Assembly: GCF_048771995.1 (NCBI RefSeq)
Contig: NC_133026.1
Span: 92,088,501 to 92,152,500 of the forward strand
Direction: 5' to 3'
Length of the DNA: 64,000 bases
Origin: Taeniopygia guttata
Taxonomy: Eukaryota; Chordata; Aves; Passeriformes; Estrildidae
The position numbers and the translations under genes were made by a program. Below are positions 46,101 to 59,100 of the stretch, in pieces. Position 1 is the first letter of the stretch, and each line of letters starts with the position of its first letter. The notes under the pieces are model-generated. The model was not told the origin of the DNA, searched no databases, and worked only from the letters and a program-made list of their open reading frames with translations.

Positions 46101-49060
46101 GACTCAGGCACAACCCACCCAGTGTTAGCATCCCTGAGCATGGGGAAAGCTGCACAGCTCTCATGAGTTTCAAACAGGAGAAGAGCCTGCTGCTATTTTC
46201 CCAAAAATTATTCTCAGTACCTTATTTTGTTTGCAATAAGAGAGAGAGATAATCTCCCCATTAATCAATTAATAAGCAGTGTTGGTGAGAAGTTGTGCTG
46301 GTGGGAGCTCTCAGCTAAGTGTGGTGGCTTGCACAGATTTCTGACTAATGGGCCACAATAATTTCCAATTTGTCTCAGCCTGGATGGCTGGCTCTGGCAG
46401 AGGTGGAAGATTTAGGATTACTACAGTTCCCATCTTAGGAAGCAGCTATTTACTGTTGTTACTGCACATCAGGGAATACTTTAAAAAGCTCAAAATGTAT
46501 CAGTCAGATTTTAACCTCCTTTAGCCGGGAGTGGGAAGTAGTCCTGCAGCTGTGGTACAGAGCTGTCTGAGTTCACACTGGCATGCAGCCACAGCCCTTC
46601 TTCAGCACCTCTCAGAGGGGGCTTACATCAGGGGTGAAATTCCTTGCCAGCAAAACCTGAAAAGCAGAGTTAAGAGCAGAAAAGAGCAGAGCAGCTCCCT
46701 CCAGGAGAGCTTTTTGCTTGCTTTTCCTAAATGCGGATCAGTTAGGTGCAGTTCTGAAGTGAGCTGCTCATGCTAAGACCCCTTCCAGGGCAGCATTTCT
46801 AACTGGGTGACCAGGGCTGCTGATCTTTCCCTCGTTTGCTCATACAGAACGTACACATGCTTATATGCATGGGGGGAAGCAGAGGGCCTTGCTGTCATCC
46901 CTAAGTAGGGTGAGGGCAACTGCTCTCTTGTCTGACAGCAGTCATGGCCCAGGGACCAAGCCATGGTGTCACACATAACCCCAGCTGGAGCCTCTGAGCT
47001 CTTTCTGTGCAACCAGACGGTGCAGCACAGCACTGTGGAGATGCCCTCAGCTGCAAGGGGAATGAATGCCAGCAGCATGCCTGGGAGGCAGACCTCCTCC
47101 CATACCAAACTCTGCTCCCACCCCTGCCAGCAAGCTGCCAGCACAGCGCCAGTGTGTGACAGGAAGGAACACAGAGCATACTCAAAGATATTATGGATGC
47201 CCTGGGAGAACAAGTTAGTAACCCTTTCCTTCAGTGGTACCTCTACCTGATCTCTGTTCAGTCTCCCAGGAACTCCAGGAATCCTCACCACTGACAGCCC
47301 ACCAAAGCAGCTGAATGTGCCTTCTAGGCTCTGTCCCTCACCCTCCCAGAGAAGCACATGGGCCAGGATAGACACAGATCACAGAAAGCCACCCCAGAGC
47401 AGTTCAGGCAGCAGGGAGGAAATGAGAAGTGAGGGTACTGTCAGCTACACACCTGCTTGGAGGGCCTGCAGTTTGTGGAAAGGCAGCACCTTCCTTGCTC
47501 TGCAAGGATCCCCCCAAATCTCCCAGCTTGGCTTGGCACCAGGGGACAGTGGTTGTTTCTTTCCTGAAACACACTGGCACTTACCCATGGCCTCTATGAG
47601 CTCAAGATACTGAAATGCAGATTTCTTAAATGCAGAAGAGGTACAAGAGGGGTGCTCTGGATGCAACATGAATTCTTTTCAGTCAGGCTGATAGTGCTGG
47701 ACGTGCACTAGTAAAGTAGTAAAAGTAAAGTAATGAAAATCATCACTCCTCCCACCCCAAAGCCACACACACAAAAGCCAAACCCCAGGTCTTCAAGAGC
47801 TTTCACTAGGACTCCTCTAAAGTTGTTTCTCTACCACTCAGCCTTGCCCACAACACACTGATGGCTGGAATAAAGATGAATGGCTTTCCATAACTAATAT
47901 GGAAAAACACTGATGTCTAATGAAATTCTTATACTCCAGCAAACAAATGTTACAGCACTAAAAGCTTTTCTTCTTCTTAACAGCACGAGTACATGCTTTG
48001 TCTACAGCATTTGAGACATCCCTTTCTTTGGTTTACTGATGCCAGGGTGATGAGCACACACTACTGCTGTGGTTTCTCACAGCAGGACCACAACGGTATC
48101 TCAGATGACTGATGAGAACATCAAGAACAAGTAAGAAATCCTCAGCAACTAACTGCTCTGGAAGTTACAGACTATTTTAAATTTTTGTCTTAATACCACA
48201 ATCCGTGGTGTAATTTTCTTCAATTCACAAAACCAATAATTAGAGCAACCCTTCTTGCATACTTATGCTTCTCAGACAGTTGTCTTTTCTATGACCTATA
48301 GGAATAAAAATTGCAGTTTATTAATAAATTAATTTTCATTTATAATACAGTTTAAAGTTTTCTTTTTATTTAAAGTTTTCTTTTGCAATTTGTCTTTTGT
48401 TCTTACTGATGGCAAATAAATCAAAAGTATATATGTGAATATATGAAGATTCATTCTTAATAATTTTAGATAAATGCATAATTTCAAGTCAGGGCAAACC
48501 CCAGGCAGGAGCCTCCAAGCCTTCAAGACCTCTTTCCCACTACCTTGTAGCCTACTTTTGAGATGTAAACATCTACCAAGTGCTTCTAAGATGTTTTGTT
48601 TTGACTTAGCAGCCCTTTATAGAGCAATAGGAGAAGTGGCAACAGCAGACACACGCACAGGGATCAAACAGAAGGTCATCAGACAGATATCTGAGCACTT
48701 TTGTCCAGTCAAGAAGCCACAAAAGGGCTAGAGAAATTTCTCTTAGTAGAGAGTTACCAAACAAATTTTATTCTGTCCTATTGGACCAAAATTGAGAATT
48801 TAGACAGCAGGTGTTTTTGGCTCACACAAAGGCTACTTTGCTGAAGATTCCAAGGGAGGAGAATTTAGTAAAGAGATCTTCCTTCAACAGTTTTATGATG
48901 TGTATGTGTCTCTTTCAGCTGGAACAGGCACTTTACTTGAAACTGAAAAATTATACAAGTTTTGTGTTAACACAATTTGCTTATGTGAACCAATGCCAGC
49001 ATTCAAAGATCAGAGATCACCAGACCACAAACAGTGCTGTAAAAACAAAGACTAGTATTT
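40150..49060. other. Spacer between SCGN and CARMIL1
   Basis: About 8.9 kb between the SCGN promoter and the CARMIL1 3' end. It is somewhat more GC-rich at 43-47.7 kb. It contains a 25-base A run at 42,609-42,633. Open frames up to 200 codons occur (for example minus 46,773-47,375) but have no recognisable domain or splice context. No transposon body was recognised. Distal regulatory elements of SCGN could lie here, but none can be identified by eye. Confidence 0.6.
42609..42633. repeat. 25-base A run
   Basis: Simple repeat. No processed-gene body was recognised on either side. Confidence 0.85.
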
Positions 49061-49973
49061 CAGTTGTAAAATCATTTTTTATTGTTACAAATATACATAT
49101 GAATAAAATCCCTTCAACCTGTAATGTAAGTGGGTAGCCGTGAAATTTGCATCCCCTCCCTCAAAAGCTGAAATGTTTTTACAGATGTTGAACTATGTTT
49201 CTCATAGAATTACACATTGAAAGGAAGCTAATATGCAGACAGAACCAAGGAAGGCCTCCAGAAAACACCAATATTAATAAAATTTCAATTGCCCTCATTC
49301 CAATCAACTATATACATTAATATACGAATGTGGAAGCATACCATGGTTATACATAATCCAAATCCTTCTCTGTTGTGCTTTCTGACAGTACACAAATGTA
49401 AGCGTTGGAGCTTTATGTACAGTAGGAGAACAGGAAGAAAGAAGGTCCCTATGGGAAAATGTAAAAACCATACCCAAGCATTTAATATATATAATCTATA
49501 CAAATTATTTTATTAATGTGCTCTTTTAATATAATTACAATGTGCAATTGCATACCGCAAGAATATATTTATAGGTAAGTCACGTGCAGATATGACACAT
49601 TTACATTCAGCAGTACAACACATTACCTGCTGTACAGTGTATTAGTGTAAGACAGTGTCCAGTTAATTTGCTTTACTTTCTAAATGCCCTAATGCAGGGC
49701 ACTCTTTGTAGCTGCTTCATAGAAATTCAAGTAGAATACATGAAAGAATAGCTGGCTTTAGGCAAAGGCATGGAAAGGAATGCCTTGCACTGTACAGACC
49801 AGAAATTAAAGGCCGAATCAATGCCAGGCATACTGTAAATCATGATTGGAAGATCAGGTTTTCTGCATGGAAATGTACCTGTGGTGAAAGAGCAGCTGAC
49901 TAAAAGGACTGTTGATTGCTGAACCCCGATTGTTATAAAAAGCTCTTGCGCTACAAAGCACTTGTACTGATTG
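49060..49973 (-). other. CARMIL1: CARMIL1 3' untranslated region (inferred)
   Basis: Runs from the TAG at 49974-49976 down to about 49,060. AATAAA hexamers on the minus strand lie at 49,509-49,514 (about 465 bases after the stop) and 49,078-49,083 (about 0.9 kb). Either could be used, and both uses would give two UTR lengths. The sequence is AT-rich and repeat-free. Confidence 0.55.
49078..49083 (-). promoter_or_regulatory. Candidate CARMIL1 distal polyadenylation signal
   Basis: AATAAA on the minus strand, about 0.9 kb after the stop. A second hexamer at 49,509-49,514 is the proximal alternative. Confidence 0.45.
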
Positions 49974-50110
49974 CTAAATAAAAATAAAATCTTTATCTGC
50001 TTCTTCACCAGAGTCACTGGACTTGCTTCCCTGATGGCCGTCTTTACTTAAGGACCTCTGCTTCAGTTCCTGGAACTCATGAGCCTGCTGCCCAGGGCTT
50101 CTTTTCGCAG
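49974..50110 (-). CDS. CARMIL1: CARMIL1 terminal coding exon
   Basis: 137 bases. Two bases complete an Ala codon, then 44 codons and TAG. It contains KQRSLSKDGHQGSKSSDSGE and ends DKDFIFI. The acceptor is ctgtttcatgcag. It aligns with the conserved vertebrate C-terminus. Confidence 0.93.
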
Positions 50111-53100
50111 CTGCATGAAACAGAGACAGGGCTTACTAATGTTTGCAGAAGAGAAAGGAAGAAATAAAAATAACAATTAAAAAGTCATTAATGCACATGG
50201 GAGCTGATCCTGATACCACTGAATTAATTTGCACTAGTAGGAGTAGCATAGGTCCATTAATTCTTCATGCCAGAAAAAGGTGAGAGTTTGAGCAAGCTTT
50301 ATTCCACTGTTGGTTGGCAAGCAGGCAAACTTGAAACATGACACCTAGTATTTCACTGTGACATGGATAAACATTACCGCTAGAAATGGCCTGGAGATTT
50401 TATTCTCATCTACACCACTTCCAAACCAGAACAGCATTCTTTTTTCCAGCTGGGATGGATCTCAGAGAGTGCACTCCTGACTGCTCAGGCTGATGTACCT
50501 GCTGGGCACCCCTCAGACCAGTGATGCACACCTCAGGCAGGCCTGTCTCCCTAGCAGGACACATCTGTGTTCTCCTTTTTGACTCAGCAACTTTGAACAG
50601 GACAGACATTCACCTCAGCATCCAAGTTACCCAAACTGCTTCTCCCTGCCCCACCACACTGCCAAGTCCCAATGTCCTCTCTGTCCCTTGATAAGAAGGA
50701 CACCCATGGCTCTGCACCTTGCTGTGCTTGGCAATGGGGAAAGCCGGAGGCCATATTCACTTCCCACGATCTAAATGCAAACAGTACACATTTTGTTCAC
50801 CCAGCACTCTGAAATCTCCATAAAGCCAGGGCTTTCTCCAAACCTGTAAGTTTCAAAATAAATTGGAAAAGAAGGTTGTAAAACCTTGTTGAGATTCCTG
50901 ATCTAATCAGCGGCCTACAACTGCTATGGTAACAAGATAACCATCTTGTTACCATATATACATCAACCAGGGTGACCTTACCCAAGGACTGATAGCATTG
51001 CAAATCTCATACTTCCTCTTGAAGTGAAACTTCAAACACACAGTGGCCCTTAAATGTGACCTTGATGCAAATCACCTCACTTCACTCCCACAAAATTAGA
51101 TGTTGTCATTGCAAGACCTTCTTTGCTCCACCATTTCGGGTAGGGATGGTTTGCCTTGGTTCACAATGAGTCTTGTTCCTGACCACTTTTGTGAATACGT
51201 CTTTGACAAGGCACCAGGAGCTGCTGTGGCCATGCAGCACCACCTCTCCTTCCCCACGTACCACTCACCTGCAGCCTCACCACTGCAAGGGACAGCCCGC
51301 CCTGTCCCCAGTATGCAGCTCCAGCCAGAGCAGCAGCCTGCCACTGACCATCTCTGTGGCCATTTCCAAGTGTGGCAGGCTGTGTTACAAACTGCTAGGA
51401 ATGTGGGGAATACAGAGAGGGATCCCAAGGCAGACAAATAATTCTCCTGAATCCAAAATACCTGTTTTCTCATTTGTGCTAGCTGAAATATGTGAGGAAA
51501 TAAGGGCCAGCAGCTACACACTCACTGCATTTTTATCGTAGCATTACAAGTTGGGAAACAGGAAGGGATTTTGAGAGACGTTTTTAAAGCCATTTCATAG
51601 AACTGGAGAGGATTATCCTGTAAAAAATATTCAGGCATTTCTACCTTCCAAAACACCATTGCTTTTCAAAGAAAGAGGTGCCTGGAAATTTTTTGACTCA
51701 TTCTTGATACCAGTACCTCCTAATAATTACCTGGCCTTTGTCTGGCCTTCATTGACTCTTCAAACAAAACCCAAAACACATCCTGCAGCAGCCATTTTAG
51801 TTTATTGCCTGATAAATATAGGCAAGTAGCTTGCCTCATAAATGACTGAAAGATGTATCAGGGATTTAAGTTCTTATAATGCAAGCAGGCTTCTGCCAGA
51901 AGAGCTTACCCTTGCCTCGATGTTGAACCGTACAACACAGGTGACCTGCAGCAGTCTATGGCAGGATCTCAGCTTGCAAAACCTACTTTGTCAGAGAGGT
52001 ATCTCAGAACGAACTAAAATATAATAATTTGATTATGGTAGGGAGGGGACCTTCCCGGTTTGGATGGACTAAGTCTGATTCTACAATACAAAAAGGATAA
52101 TTTTTGGGCTAAGGAAGGGTTATGTGATGTCTTATAAACAGAAAAACTGTGGGTAAATGGAATTGCATGAGATGTTCAAATAAACAATTAAAATACTTTA
52201 GAAAGAAAAATAATTTTGAACAACTGTTTAAACCAACCATTTAAGAGGTAAAGAAACATATAAACATGTACCATTTGAGAACAGGAGCTTTTATATTTTA
52301 AAAGCACATAAAGGAAATGAACATTTTTATAGCCTACTGAATAAGCTCACTGTGAGTCAAAGCTGCTCCTTTGACCTACAGTGCTGGGCTAGGGTTCTTT
52401 AGGTGGTATTTTTCTTTGCTTTTGCAACTGAAAGTCAAAGTAGCAATAAATAATCTGATTTACCCAGTTCTCAAATGGTTTTTTGAGTGATGCACTGAAA
52501 CTGGCACTAACAATATTCAAGCTGAAATGTTTTCTGAAACACTAAAGTGCACAATCTTAGAAATGACAGGTGTGCAAACACAGCAAGCAGCAGGCAGCCT
52601 GCAGCCATACCTACAGCATACCAGCGTCGCTGCACTGAGCAGTCACAGATTGCAGTGAGTGCTCTTCTGCAGAGGGGCTGCATGTGCTATACGGGACTGG
52701 CCACTGGAGTTGACACAAAGGAAAAATACACAAAACGTGTTTTATCTGCAAATTATTTCATGCCATGTAAATTTAATGAGGGCAGAAAAATGATTAGAAC
52801 CCCATGAGATTTTTACCCTTCTTGTAGTGACAAACCCACACTCTTCTGTGGCTTTTTTGTTACTACCATTTCTTAACAATTGTTAGTGCCAGTTATCAAG
52901 CTCCACTTTGATGAAAAATGAAAACTTCTAACCAGAAGTTGGCTGTGCCATGCTCTGCCCAAGCACATTAGCTTCCTCTTCTGCACTGGTAGAATACTGC
53001 CCCGGAGTGGTTTTCACGCTGCCAGATGGCTTGGCACAGTCAAGAGCTGCATCTCTTTTTTGACAATCTCCTGTTTGTTCTAGCAAGGAAAAGGATTCGT

Positions 53101-56100
53101 TTATACTCCTAAGCTGTTCTGTAGGCCCACATACAGAAGGTAGTATGAAAATTTTCACTTATCCAACCCATTTAATCAATTATTCAGAGAGTAGTAATCA
53201 GTATGCCAGTTGCTTGTTTAAATGTAGTCCAGATATCTTGAGGTGTTGGTAAATGTAGCCTGATTTCCCAGCCATGCAGTGCAATGAGGTATATTTTCAG
53301 ATTGTCCCATGAAGTATAGTTAAAATCATCAACATAAAGAAATTTTACAATCAAGTATCATCTAATTTGTAGCTTTATTTCACAGGAGATATAATTTTGT
53401 TACTAACTCGGACAGATTTGCAGTGATTCACCAGTTGCAGAAATAAATTGAAAATGTTAGCCTGAAGAAAGGCAGAAAGCAAGGACAGAGGAATGGCTAA
53501 ATGAGGAAGTAGGACAGTAATGAATAAAAAAGAAAACATGAAAAGGAATAAAAATAAAATAAACAGAATTTACTCTTTCCTAAACAACCTTATGCAAAGC
53601 CCAGCAGCTCCTTAAGGACCTGGCAAGTCTAAACTATTATTGATTAAATATGTACAGTGCCATGTAAAGCCGGATAGAAAATTCTGTGTTTGAATGGAGA
53701 GCTTTAAGGGAGCAAAGAGGAAGAAAGCACAGTGCCTGACTTCTGCTGCTTTTGGCAATCTTGATCATCTGAATGACAGTGGGCTCTGTAGGCAGCAGAA
53801 CTTCTCAGTCTTCACAACCCAGCATTACATAGCTGCCTCAACTCCTTTTTTCCCATTTTATGCTGTGAAAATCCACTGTCAGAGTGTGAAAGGGCACGAC
53901 TTTGTTTCACAGCTTAAACGATGGGAACCACCCTAGATGTCTTTCTTGAGGAGAGACCCAGGTAGGAAGACATTTCACCCCCAGATTTCAAACATTATCA
54001 CTTGTGCCAGCTGACACCATGATGAGCAACATTCCTGTGACTACTTCTCCACATACCCTATGCTATCAGAGAAAGCTTGAGCTCTTTTAAGAATCAACTC
54101 TGGGCATGAAAATGCATCAGTAAAAGCAGAAATCCAGTGCACACATGAAAATCAGCAAAGAGAAGAGAGCAGCCTACTGTTGTGTATAAAAGATAATAGG
54201 TACCAAGCCTTGCCCTGGCACACAGAAACTCATTGCCTGAGGATGGGGAGGTGAACGCAGTCATATGCAGAGATCCCACAGAAAGGAAAACAAAGAGAGC
54301 AGGGGGCTGGCTGCAAGGATCAAAGGTATGGCTGCTCTCCTGAAAACGTGCTGAACCACAGAGCTGCATTTCACATTATTGTGTGACCGATATCAACCAG
54401 CATCTTAGTTCAGACCAAACCAACCATAAATGTACACAACACATAAATCCCTTAAGTGTTTAGTTACATTATTAATACCCAGGGATTAATTGTTTATTTG
54501 ATTTGATCAAAGGAAGATATGTGGATGAGATGCTGAATAGGTGCATCTTGCACCTATTTTCCTTGCTTTTTGCACCTTCAGTTGCATAATCCTCTCCCTT
54601 TCCAAGTCAAAACAGATCAGGAGACATTGACACATCAAATTCCACTAGAAGACACCAGGTTACACAAATACTCCTACCTTCTTGAGAAAATGATCTGACT
54701 GAGGGGCTGCTCTGACCATCCTTTTCTTTATCAGAAGGAACTTTCTTCAGCACTGGTGGGAGCAGGGCAACTTTTGGGGAACTGGGGCCGGAAGGAGACT
54801 CTGGAGCATCCTCTGTGGAGTACCAAAACCAAAAGGGTAAGAAGGAAAAATTATATCTACACTAAAGTTCACAGAAACAGTTGTTTATGATGGACCAAAC
54901 CTCAACACAATACACAAACAAGAAACAGCCAGAACCTGTGTCAGAAAAAGAAGGATTCAGGAATTTACATTGTATGTAAACAAATTGTATGGACATGAGT
55001 CCAGGTGAAAGACTTTTAACAGTCAAAGAGAAGATCTCAATTCCAGCATTTTTCATGTGTGCTGCCATTGTAGTTTAAATAGAAATCTGATGTGACCATG
55101 TGATTTACCTGCAAGACATAAGTAGCAATTTGTAAAGAACATCTGAAAAAAAATTTGGATGGATTTCTGGAAATATTTCTTCTCATTATATTTTTATTGT
55201 CCTGAAACATAATAGAAGTCCTGTTTCACAATTACAAGGTCCAAAAGTGAATCAGGGAAACAAGTTACATAAAAAGCATTATTAAACTCTGTACTTCCAT
55301 GAATAACTTCCCAGCACATAACACAAGGACATCCATAAAGAGTTGCTAAAAAAAAAAATACTTCCATCTTCTGGACTGTGAGATAATCTGAAACTTAAAC
55401 TCAAATCCATAGTTTAAAACCATGTGGATATCTTGTTTGTCTAAAAGGCTGGATGGATATGGATTATGTAAGTCAAGTTGACTAACATCTTTACAGTCCT
55501 TAAAGGAAGACCTTTTCAGTTTTACACTACACAGGCCTCATTAGGACAGTAGGGAAGTACAGCCACAGTGGATTACTTAAATTGCTTTTAAGTTTCCTTT
55601 TCAAGAAATAAACAGTGACATGTGTCCATAACAGAGGAACTAGGAAGATAGTTTAGCATTGACAGAAGAACAAAAGGAAGTCAGAGTACCATCTGTATTG
55701 CATATTTGCAAAAATAATTAATTCAGTGGCATACTAGAAATCAATCAAAATTTATCTCTGCTAAGGAGACACCACAAAGAGTCAACTCTTTCACTTTCAG
55801 CACAGGAAAGCGATGAGCTTCCCAAATACAATTTGGTATAAACAGATAGAACAATTCTTGGACCTTCTCCATGCATTTGATACGCCTGTGAGGTCACTTG
55901 CTTGGGAAAGCAATATCAACACAAGGAGGAGCACAGTGATTGGCAAACACAGCTAGATATAGACTTTCAGTCTTTGACAATTTGTGGACATCCGAGCTGT
56001 GTTCATTTGCACCCAGATTACTTAGCAAAAAATTTGCTAGTTTTTGTGGCCATGCTGCTGGAAACAACAACGAGAGCAAGAACACAGAAAGGACGACTGC

Positions 56101-59100
56101 TTGGTTTTCTTCATCACGTTGCCTGGGCATCCTTAGGCAGTGGGTTACTACAAGTACTAGGACAGAAGTTAGACTGCAACATAGCTGTGCTGCTTTTACT
56201 ATCGACCAAAGAGCTGGCTTATTATGGGTAAGTATTAATTACTCCCTTGTTTAGATCCACAGTGTGCTCCCTCTGCAGGAAATAGGAGCTGGCAGAAACA
56301 GATGGCTCAGGTCTTCCTGACTGCCTGTTTTACAGACTAAGCACCACTAAATAATCCATGCCTTCCCTGTTGCATTCACCTTCATGAGCAACTTACCTGA
56401 CATCCCTTACTTTGATGGCTGTTTCTAAAAGGGTCAATAAAATAAATGTAAATCCACCTAAAATCTGAAGATGATTTTATATGCGAACAACATTCTGCCC
56501 ACTGGAGTACAGAGACTAAGGAAGGCTCAGGTTTCACATTAAGGGCAGGGAGGAGGCTGTAACATCCCTTTGACTCCTCATCCTTATCAGAAATTACATC
56601 ATTCTAAGGTCAGCAGTGATTATGGGAAAAGTCAAGAGGGCTTCAAGCTCTTACAGATGGCCATGCTCATATTTTTCACTCCCTGGCAGTTAATGAGCTA
56701 TATTTGCTGTAGATATTTGGGAAGTCTGTAACTGGCTTTTAATTTGCCTCAGTTGCAGCAGCTGTACTTTGGGAAGAAGAGGTTGTGACACTGGCCTATT
56801 AAACAGCAGACAAATGCATGGGAGATCTGCTGAAACATTTTCCACTACCTTAAGATAATATCTGGGCAGGAGGAAGTCTTGCAGGGTTATAAAAGCACAG
56901 TTACAATTATTTTCAGTCAAAAGCAATAAGGAAATAAACAAAGGCTAAACAAGGAAAAAGTAAGAGACAGCAGGTTTGTGCAAGTTATTAAGAAACAGGC
57001 ACTTGCTTGAGGGGCTAAAAGCAGCCTGCCACAAAACCCCAAGGACTTTAGTATATAGAGCCAGGTTTTTAGAGAAAACACACTTATTTTTCAGTGCTAC
57101 TACAATAGGGCTTTAGTTCTGAAGTAGCTTTCCATGCTCACCTCTTCTGTGAAAGCAAGCTAACTTAAAACAGCTCTGCCACTGCCACTACTGCTTCTCA
57201 CACTTTACTCTGGAGGATCACAGATTAAACCATTTTAATACATTTATTTGAATTAGGGCAAAAGGAGGTGGAAAAAAAGGATGCGAGTCAAGATCAAGGC
57301 AAGGAAGAACCTGTCCCTCTCCATTTAACTTCCGTTCAGGATGTGGCAATGGGTGTCTCCACCATAGCCCACACGAACAGCACCCAGAGCTGGGGATAAC
57401 AACCGCCCAGAAGAGCTTCTCACCAGTACGAGAGGCAGAGCGTGGTTTCTGTGGCACTGTGGGTCGTCCTGCCAGGCTGGGCTTTGTTGACTGCAGTGGG
57501 GGCTTTGGACTAGTTGGTGTATTGGAAGAACTTCTTGCCTTTGCACCAGCTTCTGCCTTTGGTTCAGCTTTTGAATTTTTTTCTGATGATGCTGAGATGG
57601 AATCGCCTTTATTCAATGCAAACCGACTCTCTGGAAGGGTCTGCTGTTGTTTAGGCACTGAAATAAATAGACACATAAAATAAAGTCTGCTGCAGCACAG
57701 AAGGCTCCATGCACAGCTATAGTGGTGTGGAAAATACCACCACAAGGTAGCACATGCACTGCTATGTGTAAGAGGATCCCCAATGTCTTATTCAAAATCA
57801 CTGCAAGCAAAGCATCTAAATCTGCTAATTTTGACATGTGCTAAGATTTGTGATCCAATTGCCCAGAACAGCAATAACATGTTGCCCTTTTTAATATATT
57901 TGGGATGATGGCTAACTGGACTTTATTCCTCCTTCATATTTCTAGGAGCAGATGGCACAGCCTACCTGCTGAGAAAACAGTGATGGATCAGTGGAAAAAG
58001 CCGCTCTTGACTGTTTCGTGTCTCTACAGACAAAAGGTTGGGTTTCCAAGATCAACAGAGAAATCCTGGCCCAGAAAATAAATCCCAAGTGTGTGACCAG
58101 CAGGCTACATCTTTTTATTTGTTGCTTTTAGCAAGCTCTAGAAGAGATTTTGAAACTCAGCCCAGATCAAAGTATTCTTTATATAGTATTTTGATTTGTT
58201 TAATAACACTGTACATGATCTACACTTTCCACACATTAGTAAGTTTACCAACATGTTGTTTATCCCAAACAAAGACCAAAGTATTCAGAGATCAATTTAC
58301 AGTGACTTACAAGCAGTAAGTCAGTCTCATCTAGCTGTGCAAGCTGGTAGAAAGCCTGCAGGACTCCAGGTTGCTAACAAACAAAAAGCTTGTTCTACTT
58401 TACTACTCTGCAGCTTTCAGGAGGTAAAAGGCTTATATCTAGCAGTTTCAGTGATAATCCTGGAACTTGTTTCTTAGCCTGCAACTTTCAGCAGTTTTCA
58501 CATCTTTAATCTCAGAAGAGAATTTCAGACTAACTGAAATGCAGACTGGTAGCCTTGGTACTTAGCAAAACCAAGTGTGTGCTCAGAGATGCTGACTTGA
58601 CCTACCTACCTGCTATTCCCATTCAGAAAGCCAACTACACATGGAAGTGCTGAGCACAGACATTTTAATGGCAGTGGGAGGAAGGGAGGGAGAGTGTTTA
58701 TACAGTTTGTTGCAAGCCAATCTCCAGTATGTTTTTCCAGCCCAGCCGGAGTTAAACTCTGGCAAAGCAGACAGCTGTATAGTGCATAGAGATGAGTGTG
58801 AGGGCGTGACAGGGAGAGTTTGTGTATGCACACATGAAATACTTTCTTTCTGCAAGTGAAACAGCAGGACACCACCTGCACCTGTGTGTGTGTACATACA
58901 AAAGAAGCAGGCAACATCCAGACACAAAGCAAGGAATAAAACCCTTAAAACTTATTCTCCTTCAGAACCACTAGTTTAGCTCTCCTGTAACAATATTCAG
59001 TAATTTTCCATTAACTTTCTTTCTTTTCTTCCTGACCTCAGGCCTTCTAACATTATTAGAACATAGTAATTTAAAATAAATTAGCCCATGCCAAAGACTA

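Larger units (their letters stand above)
50111..54677 (-). other. CARMIL1: CARMIL1 last intron
   Basis: 4.6 kb GT-AG intron (donor gtagga). It contains the perfect hairpin at 50,925-50,956 and a probable alternative terminal exon at 52,928-53,079. Nothing else was recognised. Confidence 0.75.

Noticed and set aside
46773-47375. 200-codon minus-strand open frame in the spacer
   Set aside because: Two other frames are open over the same bases, no splice or domain evidence, composition not protein-like.
51096-51541. Open frames of 113-141 codons on both strands
   Set aside because: In the last CARMIL1 intron, Cys/Trp-rich and mutually overlapping, with no splice context.
55894-56254. Three overlapping open frames on both strands
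   Set aside because: Within a CARMIL1 intron. No consistent splice sites and no recognisable family; simultaneous openness suggests a chance lack of stops.
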